From: SR-FBR-E99 sp963732365 | GTDB lineage: Bacteria; Bacteroidota; Bacteroidia; Bacteroidales; VadinHA17 | Length of the DNA stretch: 64,000 nt | Assembly: GCA_963732365.1 (NCBI GenBank) | Contig: CAVSZC010000004.1 | Coordinates: 297,920 to 361,919 of the forward strand | Reading direction: 5' to 3' | Part shown: in pieces, positions 1 to 8,965 of the stretch | How positions within the stretch are numbered: the stretch's first letter is position 1 | How the letters are laid out: every line of letters starts with the position of its first letter | The notes under the pieces: model-generated | Told to the model about the DNA's origin: nothing | What the model saw: only the letters and a program-made list of their open reading frames with translations | The model's database searches: none | Translations under genes and position numbers: made by a program

Positions 1-1232
<1,232 letters not shown>

Positions 1233-1256
1233 AATGAATTTATTTTAATTAAGGAT

Positions 1257-2054
1257 ATGAAAAACGATTTTCTGTTACAGATAAAAGAACTTAAAGCCAC
1301 TATTGATAACAAAGAGATCCTCAAAGGGCTGAGCCTGGAGGTGAAACCGGGTGAGATACATGCCATCATGGGTCCGAACGGAAGCGGCAAGAGTACCCTG
1401 GCATCCGTGCTTACGGGACGTGATTTCGTCACGGTTACACACGGCACGGTCACTTTTGAGGGCCGTAACCTGCTTGAGATGTCACCGGAAGAGAGAGCCC
1501 GCGAAGGCATTTTTCTCTCTTTCCAGTATCCTATTGAGATACCCGGCGTAAGCATGGTCAACTTCATGAAGACCGCTGTTAATGAACAGCGCAAGCACCG
1601 AGGGCTGGAGCCGCTCACCGCGTCAGAATTCCTTCGTCAGATGCGTGAGAAGAAAGAGCTGGTTGAGATAGACTCAGCACTGACAAACAGAAGTGTCAAT
1701 GAAGGGTTCTCCGGAGGAGAGAAGAAGAAGAACGAGATCTTCCAGATGGCGATGCTTGAGCCGAGGCTGGCTCTCCTGGATGAGACCGATTCAGGTCTTG
1801 ATATCGATGCCCTCCGCATCGTCGCCAACGGCGTCAACAAGATCCGCAGGCCCGATACGTCGGTGATAGTCATCACACACTACCAGAGACTGCTCGACTA
1901 TATTGTCCCTGACCACGTTCACGTGCTCTATGACGGCCGCATAGTCAGGTCGGCAGGACCGGAACTGGCTCTCGAGCTTGAGGAGAGAGGATACGACTGG
2001 ATAAGGAAGGAAGCAGAAGTAAGTGCAGAGTCATGGACTACAGGCCAGAAGTAA
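1257..2054 (+). CDS. sufC: SufC, ABC-type ATPase of the SUF system
   Basis: SufC is the cytosolic ABC-type ATPase that powers the SufBCD scaffold complex. The 265-residue length is close to the family norm (about 250). The Walker A motif GPNGSGKST sits at residues 39-47, the ABC signature is the SufC-type FSGGEKKKNE, and the Walker B/D-loop LLDETDSGLD is the SufC-specific form. A switch histidine follows in VITHYQRLLDY. The start is an ATG 24 bp after sufB, with no strong Shine-Dalgarno, as is usual in Bacteroidota. The 3' end overlaps sufD by 22 bp in another frame, which suggests translational coupling. Assignment is secure. Confidence 0.97.
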   Translation: MKNDFLLQIKELKATIDNKEILKGLSLEVKPGEIHAIMGPNGSGKSTLASVLTGRDFVTVTHGTVTFEGRNLLEMSPEERAREGIFLSFQYPIEIPGVSMVNFMKTAVNEQRKHRGLEPLTASEFLRQMREKKELVEIDSALTNRSVNEGFSGGEKKKNEIFQMAMLEPRLALLDETDSGLDIDALRIVANGVNKIRRPDTSVIVITHYQRLLDYIVPDHVHVLYDGRIVRSAGPELALELEERGYDWIRKEAEVSAESWTTGQK

Positions 2055-3391
2055 TAAACAGGCTGTCAGCACTCTACGCTGCAAGCCGTGAAGGTTTCCG
2101 CAACGATTCGCCGGAGATACTCAACAGCCACCGGGAAGGGGCATTTGATGACTTCATCCGGCTGGGACTACCTGACCGCAAGAACGAGGCCTATAAGTAT
2201 ACCAACCTCGAGCAGTACCTGGGTCATGATTACCAGGGCTATTATCTGCCTGTGGAAGAGGACTTCAAAGAGGCTGAGAAATTTCATTGCGAGGTGGAAG
2301 ACCTCGATGTATGGAATATGGTTCTCCTTAACGGGTTCTTTCCTCACGGAGACAAGGGGCTGATTATGCTGCCCGGAGGGATATGGGTCGGGAGCATGAA
2401 GGCCGCCGTGAAGCAATTCCCCTCGATGGTGGAAAAGCATTATAACCGGTACGCAGAAAACAAAACCGACGGGCTGGTGCCTCTCAATACCGCCCTTGCA
2501 TCTGACGGGCTGTTCATCTATGCACCCAGGAACACCGTCTACACAAAGCCCATACAGATAGTCAACCTTCTTCATTCAGACAAGGACATCTTCGTTCAGG
2601 ACCGCAATCTAATTATAGTCGAAGAGGGGGCGCAGCTCAATCTTCTGGTTTGCGACCATGCCCTGTCGCCGCAGCACTTTCTTACAAACACGGTAACCGA
2701 GGTATTTGTAAACCGTAACGCACGCTTTGAGATCATCAGGGTTCAGAACCAGCATAATAACTCGGCCAAGATGACCCACACGTTCATTCACCAGGAACGT
2801 GACAGCTTTGCCTCATCAAACAATATCACCCTGCATGGTGGTCTCGTCCGCAATGCCACCTGGCACCGCCTTGAAGGGGAGAATGCCGAGACCCGTTCAT
2901 TTGGCCTCTTTCTTGCTGATAAACACCAGCATGTTGCCAACTTCGTAATGGTTGACCATGCCGCTCCGCACTGCAACAGCACACAGCTGTTCAAGGGTGT
3001 GCTCGATGATAACGCCAGCGGCGCCTTCAACGGACGTATCATGGTGCGCCGGATAGCCCAGGGAACAAATGCATACCAGAGCAACAATAACATCCTCCTG
3101 TCTGAAGATGCACGGATGGATACAAAGCCTCAGCTCGAGATATTTGCTGATGATGTCAAATGCAGCCACGGCGCCACAGTCGGACAGCTTGACGAGAATG
3201 CACTTTTCTACCTGCGATCGAGAGGCATCGATGCCCGTGAGGCAAGACTGATGCTTATGTTCGGCTTTGCTCATGATGTGATACAGAACATACCGATAGA
3301 GGCGCTGCGCGAACGCATCGATACGCTCGTAATGCAGCGACTGCGCGGAGAACTGTCACGGTGCGCCTCATGCGCAATACAATGCAACTGA
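2033..3391 (+). CDS. sufD: SufD, SUF scaffold subunit
   Basis: SufD is the SufB paralogue that completes the SufBC2D complex and is needed for iron acquisition during cluster assembly. The protein is 452 residues, the usual length. The C-terminal region contains the family hallmarks: DDVKCSHGATVGQLDE, then FYLRSRGID, then a segment of the type AFAHDVIQNIP (here FGFAHDV). The N-terminal part is variable and helical, as in the family. The ATG lies inside the sufC 3' end (22-bp overlap), so the two are probably translationally coupled. sufS follows within about 10 bp. Its C-terminal tail is Cys-containing (RCASCAIQCN), which is not a conserved feature that I can interpret. Confidence 0.96.
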   Translation: MDYRPEVINRLSALYAASREGFRNDSPEILNSHREGAFDDFIRLGLPDRKNEAYKYTNLEQYLGHDYQGYYLPVEEDFKEAEKFHCEVEDLDVWNMVLLNGFFPHGDKGLIMLPGGIWVGSMKAAVKQFPSMVEKHYNRYAENKTDGLVPLNTALASDGLFIYAPRNTVYTKPIQIVNLLHSDKDIFVQDRNLIIVEEGAQLNLLVCDHALSPQHFLTNTVTEVFVNRNARFEIIRVQNQHNNSAKMTHTFIHQERDSFASSNNITLHGGLVRNATWHRLEGENAETRSFGLFLADKHQHVANFVMVDHAAPHCNSTQLFKGVLDDNASGAFNGRIMVRRIAQGTNAYQSNNNILLSEDARMDTKPQLEIFADDVKCSHGATVGQLDENALFYLRSRGIDAREARLMLMFGFAHDVIQNIPIEALRERIDTLVMQRLRGELSRCASCAIQCN

Positions 3392-3399
3392 AATCGCAA

Positions 3400-4626
3400 A
3401 TGAAACTGTCAAAGACGATAGAAGAGATACGTGCTGACTTTCCGATACTTTCCATGAAGGTACACGGACTCCCGCTTGTATATCTTGACAACGGCGCCAC
3501 TACACAGAAACCTGAACAGGTGATACGGCTGATGGACGAACTGTACCGTACCGCGAACGCAAATGTGCATCGCGGAGTCCATTTTCTCTCTGACATCGTC
3601 TCAGAGAAATATGAATCAGCCCGTGAAACCGTAAGAGCGTTCATAAATGCACCAAAAAAAGAGGAGATTATCTTTACTGCCGGTGCTACAGCTTCAATAA
3701 ATGCCGTCGCCTTTTCATTCGGCGAGAAATATGTAAGGGAGGGTGATGAAATCATTGTCAGTGAGATGGAGCACCATGCCAACATCGTTCCCTGGCAGAT
3801 GCTCTGCGGAAGAAAAAATGCCGTGCTGAAGGTCATCCCGTTTACTGACGAGGGGGTGCTTGACCTTGAAGCCTACCGCGGACTGATAACAGACCGCACC
3901 CGTATCGTTGCCGTTACTCATGCTTCAAACGTACTTGGCACTGTTAATCCGGTAAAAGAGATCGTTGCACACGCCCACAAACATGGAATACCTGTGCTGG
4001 TTGACGGTGCCCAGAGCATACAGCACGGGGTGGTCGATGTGTCCGATATAGACTGTGACTTTTTTGTCTTCTCCGGACATAAGGTGTATGGCCCGAACGG
4101 CATTGGGGTCCTTTACGGCAAGGAGAAGCTGCTTAATGACTTACCTCCTTACCAGGGTGGAGGGGATATGGTCGCCACCGTCAGTTTCAGGAAGACCACC
4201 TGGAATGAATTGCCATTCAAGTTTGAAGCAGGCACCACAAACTTCACGGGAGCGATAGGCCTCGCCGCGGCACTGGATTACCTTACGTCACTCGGCAGAG
4301 AAGCAGTGGCAGAGAGGGAGCAGTCACTCCTTGAGATAGCAACAGCCGGACTGTCATCAGTCAGAGGAGTGCACATCTACGGCACTGCTCCCCGGAAGGT
4401 TTCCGTGGTGTCGTTCCTTCCGGGTGATATACACCAGTATGACGCAGGCATGATACTTGACAAGCTCGGCATCGCAGTAAGGACCGGAACACACTGTGCA
4501 CAGCCGGTGATGGAAAGGTTCGGCATCTCAGGCACGATCCGTGCTTCTATAGCTTTCTACAACACCGAAGAGGAGATAGATGCACTTGTACAAGGGGTCA
4601 GAAAAGTAACAGAGATGTTTGATTAA
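3400..4626 (+). CDS. sufS: SufS, cysteine desulfurase (class II)
   Basis: SufS is a PLP enzyme that takes sulfur from cysteine, giving alanine and an enzyme persulfide for the SUF scaffold. The chosen ATG gives 408 residues beginning MKLSKTIEEIRADFPIL, as in homologues; in-frame ATGs at 3382 and 3370 and a GTG at 3361 overlapping sufD are possible but would add a non-conserved tail. Visible motifs are YLDNGATTQKP near the N-terminus, the PLP-lysine region SGHKVYGPNG, the substrate-loop region FEAGTTNF, and the persulfide cysteine in RTGTHCAQP (RTGHHCAQP in many homologues). sufE, its sulfur acceptor partner, follows directly. Confidence 0.96.
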   Translation: MKLSKTIEEIRADFPILSMKVHGLPLVYLDNGATTQKPEQVIRLMDELYRTANANVHRGVHFLSDIVSEKYESARETVRAFINAPKKEEIIFTAGATASINAVAFSFGEKYVREGDEIIVSEMEHHANIVPWQMLCGRKNAVLKVIPFTDEGVLDLEAYRGLITDRTRIVAVTHASNVLGTVNPVKEIVAHAHKHGIPVLVDGAQSIQHGVVDVSDIDCDFFVFSGHKVYGPNGIGVLYGKEKLLNDLPPYQGGGDMVATVSFRKTTWNELPFKFEAGTTNFTGAIGLAAALDYLTSLGREAVAEREQSLLEIATAGLSSVRGVHIYGTAPRKVSVVSFLPGDIHQYDAGMILDKLGIAVRTGTHCAQPVMERFGISGTIRASIAFYNTEEEIDALVQGVRKVTEMFD

Positions 4627-4636
4627 CAGCCCTGAT

Positions 4637-5065
4637 ATGAACATTAATGAAATACAGGATCAGATCATAGATGATTTCTCTCTCTTCAGCGACTGGATGG
4701 AGAGGTACGAATACCTCATTGAACTCGGCCGGACGCTTCCTCCCTTTGATCCGTCACACAAAGTGCCCGATTACATCATTGAGGGTTGCCAGAGCAAGGT
4801 GTGGCTGTATCCCGAATTCAAAGACGGGATAATCACCTTCAGCGCTGACAGTGACGCACTCATAACCAGGGGCATTGTGGCATTGCTTGTAAAGGTCTTT
4901 TCAGGCCGCACACCTGACGAAATAACTGGCGCGGACATATACTTCATTGACAGGATAGGACTGAGGCAGAACCTCTCACCGACACGGTCAAACGGTCTGC
5001 TGGCAATGATGAAACAGATGAGGCTTTATGCCCTTGCATTCAAATCGAAACAGGAACACAAATGA
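4637..5065 (+). CDS. sufE: SufE, sulfur acceptor and SufS activator
   Basis: SufE accepts the persulfide sulfur from SufS and passes it to SufB. The protein is 142 residues, the family's normal size. The acceptor cysteine is in the conserved loop IIEGCQSKVWL (about residue 53). The N-terminal DDFSLFSDWMERYEYLIELG and the later FADSDALITRG-like stretch (here FSADSDALITRG) are typical. I chose the ATG at 4637, 10 bp after sufS, rather than an in-frame ATG at 4619 that overlaps sufS and adds six non-conserved residues. The stop codon overlaps the next start by 4 bp (ATGA), indicating coupling. Confidence 0.95.
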   Translation: MNINEIQDQIIDDFSLFSDWMERYEYLIELGRTLPPFDPSHKVPDYIIEGCQSKVWLYPEFKDGIITFSADSDALITRGIVALLVKVFSGRTPDEITGADIYFIDRIGLRQNLSPTRSNGLLAMMKQMRLYALAFKSKQEHK

Positions 5066-5382
5066 CAACGCAGGAGATACAGGAAACCGAAGCACGTATT
5101 GTAGGCGTACTCAAGAGTATATTTGATCCGGAGATCCCGGTAAACATCTACGACCTTGGACTGATATATGAAGTCAGGGTCGATGAAGATGAGATAGCCC
5201 ATATAACAATGACCCTCACAGCCCCGAGCTGTCCGATGGCCGAAGATCTGGTCGAGGAGGTGAAATATAAAGTAGGAGGAACAAGGGGGGTCAGGGAGTG
5301 TGATCTCAAACTTACCTTCAGCCCGCCCTGGGACCGGAGCATGCTCACCGAAGAGGCAAAACTGGAACTGGGATTGCTCTAG
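5062..5382 (+). CDS. SufT-like DUF59/MIP18-family Fe-S maturation protein
   Basis: This is a 106-residue single-domain DUF59 (MIP18) protein. Members located in suf operons (SufT/YitW type) help mature Fe-S proteins. The family motifs are all present: SIFDPEIPVNIYDLGLIY near residues 18-35, and the conserved reactive-cysteine loop LTAPSCPMAEDL around residue 55, followed by FSPPWDRSMLTEEAK. It starts in a 4-bp ATGA overlap with sufE and so belongs to the operon. Its role here is inferred from family and position; it lacks the extra ATPase domain of Mrp/ApbC proteins, which often carry the same DUF59 fold. Confidence 0.9.
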   Translation: MTTQEIQETEARIVGVLKSIFDPEIPVNIYDLGLIYEVRVDEDEIAHITMTLTAPSCPMAEDLVEEVKYKVGGTRGVRECDLKLTFSPPWDRSMLTEEAKLELGLL

Positions 5383-5392
5383 CACATGCGCC

Positions 5393-6346
5393 ATGGCTGA
5401 TGCCCGTAAGATAGCACTTACATGGAAGATCAAGGAAATGCTTCACAAGGAGGGCTTTGATATTTCCGGTATCGCCCAGGCCTCATCACATCACGAAGAC
5501 ACTCAGCATATAAGCGAATGGATTGCTTCCGGAAAGAATGGCACCATGAGGTTTATGGAAAGGAACCTGGAGAAACGCGGTGACATAACATTAATGGTTG
5601 AAGGTGCAAAGTCAGTGATCGTCGCCGGGATCCGTTACTACAGTGCAGACCCTCCCGACAGTCCGGATCATTACTTTGTAAGCCGCTATGCCCGTGTCAG
5701 GGATTACCATGCTGTGGTGGAAGAAAAGCTTAACCGTGTTATTAAGGCCATCAGGGCTGACCTGCCGGATGCCGGGTTCCGGGCCTTCTGCGATTCGGAA
5801 CCTGTGAGTGAAAAAGCCTGGGCTATCAGGGCCGGACTGGGATGGCGGGGACGCAACAGCCTGGTAATAAATAAAGACATTGGCTCCTACATTTTCCTTG
5901 GTGAGATCGTCACAACAGCGGAGCTGGCGTATGACAATGCCTCTTCACGCGATCGCTGCGGCACCTGCAACCTGTGCGCGGAAGCATGCCCCACCGGTGC
6001 CATCTGTGATGACCGCACAATTGATGCCCGTCGCTGTATCTCATACCTGACCATTGAACACAAGGGAGATCTGCCGGAAGAATTTCACGGCAGGACTGGA
6101 AATATGATATACGGTTGTGACCGTTGTCAGGAGGTCTGTCCGTTCAACAAAAAAGCACTCCCCTTTACAGACAGGGAGCTCATCCCTGAGCATGACATTA
6201 ACCGGTTGTCAAAGTATGACTGGCAGAAGATGACCCCCGAGGATTTCAAAAAACTCTTCAAGGTATCAGCAATAAGGCGCACAGGCTTTAAGATGATCAG
6301 AAGAAATATCGATTTTGCAGATTCAGGGCTCCCTGAAGAGAGATGA
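5393..6346 (+). CDS. queG: QueG, epoxyqueuosine reductase
   Basis: QueG is a cobalamin and [4Fe-4S] enzyme that reduces epoxyqueuosine to queuosine in tRNA anticodons. The ATG at 5393, 10 bp after the DUF59 gene, gives 317 residues. A ferredoxin-like double cluster is visible: Cys189/192/195/199 in CGTCNLCAEACP and Cys242/245/249 in CDRCQEVCP, with an additional Cys215 between. Asp134 in FCDSEPVSEKAWA matches the catalytic aspartate region of characterised QueG, and GLGWRGRNSL is a family motif. It lacks the C-terminal HEAT-like extension found in longer homologues. Being the last gene of a suf operon fits its Fe-S requirement. The 3' end overlaps the convergent downstream gene by 24 bp. Confidence 0.95.
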   Translation: MADARKIALTWKIKEMLHKEGFDISGIAQASSHHEDTQHISEWIASGKNGTMRFMERNLEKRGDITLMVEGAKSVIVAGIRYYSADPPDSPDHYFVSRYARVRDYHAVVEEKLNRVIKAIRADLPDAGFRAFCDSEPVSEKAWAIRAGLGWRGRNSLVINKDIGSYIFLGEIVTTAELAYDNASSRDRCGTCNLCAEACPTGAICDDRTIDARRCISYLTIEHKGDLPEEFHGRTGNMIYGCDRCQEVCPFNKKALPFTDRELIPEHDINRLSKYDWQKMTPEDFKKLFKVSAIRRTGFKMIRRNIDFADSGLPEER

Positions 6347-7552
6347 TATTCTCCGGTTATTGCCGTCATTCGGAGCCGGCGTTATACCAAGCACTCTTGT
6401 AATCACATTGTAAATATCTACATTGAAGAGTGTATCAACCGTAAAATCCTTTTTGAAAGCCGGCCCTTCCGCATAGAATATTGAATGCATATCTTCCCAT
6501 AGCCAGTCGTACCCGTGCTCTCCCCTGTTGTAGCCGGAGGGTGATGGCCTGACACCTGCAATCCATCCCGGATCAGCAATGAGAACCACTTCCGGTATGC
6601 GGTGATGAGTACCGTAATGCAGATGAGAAGGGAGGTCCTCCCTCCTGTAGGCTTTTATTTTGTGCTGGAGATTAATTAAGTATAACACGCTGTCTGTCAT
6701 CTCTTTTGCAGGTTCAATTGCCCATACCGGGGAGCCCCCGTAGATCCTGTTAACCATTCTCTCAGGAAGTGTGTCGAAGATGTAATTATACCGAGAGGCG
6801 TCAATCTCACCTATCCCATGGTCAGAAAGAACAATCAGATTGACCCTGCCGGCATGCGGCAGCCTGCTGATACCATCACGCAATACCCCTATGAGACTGT
6901 CAAGGCTCCTGACCGCCGATCCTGTCTCCGGTGAGAAGGGGCCATATCTGTGGCCTATTGCATCGGGCTCCTCAAAGTAGAGGGTGATAAGATGCGGCCT
7001 CTCCCTCTGAGGCAGTGAGAGCCATTTAATTACAGTGTCGATACGTTCGCCAAAAGGCACCTCATCATCATAACTCTTCCACCGGTCAGGCTGCATGCCC
7101 TGTATCGGAGCCTCCGACCCCACCCAGTAAAATGATGCCGTCTTTAATCCCGCCTTCCTGGCAGTGTTCCACACAGGCTCACCCCCGTAGAATGCACTGT
7201 TCTCAACCATCTTACGGTCTCCTATCCTGTACACGAGGTCAAGATCGGGAGCATAGAAACTGTTGTTCACCAGTCCGTGATGATCAGGGTATAATCCAGT
7301 GGCAATGGAGTAATGATTGGGGAAGGTCTTCGTCGGAAAAGAGGGAATAAGCCTTTCGGCCATAACTCCCTTTTTTGCCATGTCATCCAGCTCCGGAGTC
7401 CCAAAGATGGAATCAAAATCCCACCTGAAAGCATCCAGTGATAGCATTACCACATAAGGCGCTTCCCTCTCTCCCCTGACACTGCCGCAGCCTATGAATG
7501 ACAACGGCAAAAGCACAACTGCGGTTATAATGATAATTGACCTCATCATCAT
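6323..7552 (-). CDS. ENPP-type nucleotide pyrophosphatase/phosphodiesterase lipoprotein
   Basis: This is an alkaline-phosphatase-superfamily enzyme of the ENPP (ectonucleotide pyrophosphatase/phosphodiesterase) group. From the chosen ATG at 7552 it has 409 residues and begins with a lipoprotein signal ending in LSFIGC (Cys22), so it is probably anchored in the periplasm or outer membrane. The zinc Asp is in VMLSLDAFRWD (Asp40), and the nucleophile Thr76 is in FPTKTFPNHYSIATGLYP, a clear ENPP signature. LSDHGIGEI supplies the second-site Asp/His, and GTHHRIPEVVL the final His. An upstream ATG at 7612 would add 20 residues before the signal peptide and is rejected. Its substrate cannot be told from sequence. 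The 3' end overlaps queG by 24 bp, tail to tail. Confidence 0.9.
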   Translation of the reverse strand: MMMRSIIIITAVVLLPLSFIGCGSVRGEREAPYVVMLSLDAFRWDFDSIFGTPELDDMAKKGVMAERLIPSFPTKTFPNHYSIATGLYPDHHGLVNNSFYAPDLDLVYRIGDRKMVENSAFYGGEPVWNTARKAGLKTASFYWVGSEAPIQGMQPDRWKSYDDEVPFGERIDTVIKWLSLPQRERPHLITLYFEEPDAIGHRYGPFSPETGSAVRSLDSLIGVLRDGISRLPHAGRVNLIVLSDHGIGEIDASRYNYIFDTLPERMVNRIYGGSPVWAIEPAKEMTDSVLYLINLQHKIKAYRREDLPSHLHYGTHHRIPEVVLIADPGWIAGVRPSPSGYNRGEHGYDWLWEDMHSIFYAEGPAFKKDFTVDTLFNVDIYNVITRVLGITPAPNDGNNRRISSLFREP

Positions 7553-7666
7553 GATTTCAAAAGTTACAGATCTGAAAAGTAAAACAAATTTGCGTCGGTG
7601 AAGTTCCTTCATGGAGCTGAATAGAAAATAATCTCATAATTTTGACCCTCAACCTATTTATCAGAA

Positions 7667-8236
7667 ATGAAAAGACTGTCACTCTTCCTCGTTTTACTCT
7701 CTTTTGTCCTCCTGACTGAAGCACAAAAGCAATACGCACTCCTCATCATCGACATTCAGGACTTCTATTTTCCCGGAGGCCGCTCAGAGCTTGTTGAGCC
7801 TGTCAGTGCAGCACAAAAGGCAGCGGAAGCAATTGACCACGCAAGAGCTGCAGGTACACCGGTAATTTATGTTCAGCATAAGTCAGCAGCTGGCATGGAG
7901 ATAAATAACCTGGTCAGACCGCTTCCGGGCGAACAGATATTCGTCAAAGAGGAGGTAAACAGCTTCTTGAACACCGGGTTAACGGAGCATGTTAAGGCTC
8001 TCGGCGTAGACACACTGGTGATATGCGGTATGCAGACACACATGTGCGTTGAGGCGGCAGTGCGGGCAGCACATGATATGGGCTATGCTGTCGTTCTTCT
8101 TCACAATGCCTGTGCCACACGCAACCTTAAATTCGGTGACAGGGAAGTGGCTGCAGCTGATGTCCATGCATCAACACTGGCGACACTCAGAAGCTACGCT
8201 GAGGTAGTTTCCGTTGAAGAATGGCTGAAGAGATAG
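7667..8236 (+). CDS. Exported cysteine hydrolase, isochorismatase/nicotinamidase family
   Basis: This is a 189-residue isochorismatase-fold hydrolase. The family triad is intact: Asp29 in LLIIDIQDFYF, Lys94 in IFVKEEVNSF and Cys127 in GMQTHMCVEAAV. Members cleave amides such as nicotinamide, or the ether of isochorismate; the substrate here is not predictable. What is odd is an N-terminal signal peptide (MKRLSLFLVLLSFVLLTEA, cleavage likely after residue 19), because most family members are cytosolic. A possible -7 box (TAATTTTG, 7637-7644) lies just upstream. It stands alone between genes on the other strand. Confidence 0.88.
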   Translation: MKRLSLFLVLLSFVLLTEAQKQYALLIIDIQDFYFPGGRSELVEPVSAAQKAAEAIDHARAAGTPVIYVQHKSAAGMEINNLVRPLPGEQIFVKEEVNSFLNTGLTEHVKALGVDTLVICGMQTHMCVEAAVRAAHDMGYAVVLLHNACATRNLKFGDREVAAADVHASTLATLRSYAEVVSVEEWLKR

Positions 8237-8257
8237 CTCCGTCACGACCTTCAGACC

Positions 8258-8965
8258 TTATTTTACCATTGCTTGCTCCCTAAGCTCAGGAGGCATCTTC
8301 TCGATAGCATATCTCAGAGCAGTACGGGGCATCAGGTGCCTGTTCCTTATCACAAAATCAAATACCTCCGGCTGATGAGCCTGGCTTGCTACCTTCAGCA
8401 TCCAGCCGTAACCCTTCTGAACCATATCATCCCTGTCCTGCAACAGCAACCCGGCAATCTCAAAGATGTCAGGCAGGAACTTACCTCTTCTCGCCGGTAT
8501 AATAAGTGACACTGCCGAAGCGCGGCGCATCCATCTGTTATCAGACAGAGCCCATTTCTTCAGTCCGGTTAGATACTGCGGGTACATCTGAATAAAATCA
8601 CCGACAGTATGGTTGCAGAATGTATCACATGACGCCCAGTTATTTACATACATACTTACCCATTCCTCAAATATTGCAAAGTCTTCGGGTTTGTATTTCT
8701 TATTCAGCCTGTGAGACCAATCGCATGCAATAAATGATTCCTCCATCATGCCTGACTTCCAGAGCACGTCGCAAAGGATGAAAATATCATGCTTGCTCCT
8801 CTCCTTCACCAGCACAAAATTTCTCCTGGATATTTCCCTGACAACCTGCGACTTGATACCATACAGGTTCACCTCCTCCCTGAAAAAACGCATTCCCGAT
8901 TCCCTCGTCTTCTGGTCAGAAGCGGCAATGAGCTCTTTCCTGACTTTTTCAATTATCTCATCCAT
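8258..8965 (-). CDS. AlkD-like DNA alkylation repair HEAT-repeat protein
   Basis: AlkD-family proteins are HEAT-like-repeat DNA glycosylases that remove N3- and N7-alkylated purines. The protein is 235 residues, a normal length. Trp110 and Asp114 in NNWASCDTFC, Trp145 with Arg147/148 in NRWMRRASAVSL, and Trp188 in KGYGWMLK line up in spacing with the catalytic and aromatic residues of characterised AlkD (Trp109, Asp113, Arg148, Trp187, from general knowledge). The C-terminal MPRTALRYAIEKMP is typical. Its start codon overlaps the stop of the upstream membrane-NTPase gene by 8 bp, so the two are likely cotranscribed, although no functional link is obvious. Confidence 0.9.
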   Translation of the reverse strand: MDEIIEKVRKELIAASDQKTRESGMRFFREEVNLYGIKSQVVREISRRNFVLVKERSKHDIFILCDVLWKSGMMEESFIACDWSHRLNKKYKPEDFAIFEEWVSMYVNNWASCDTFCNHTVGDFIQMYPQYLTGLKKWALSDNRWMRRASAVSLIIPARRGKFLPDIFEIAGLLLQDRDDMVQKGYGWMLKVASQAHQPEVFDFVIRNRHLMPRTALRYAIEKMPPELREQAMVK

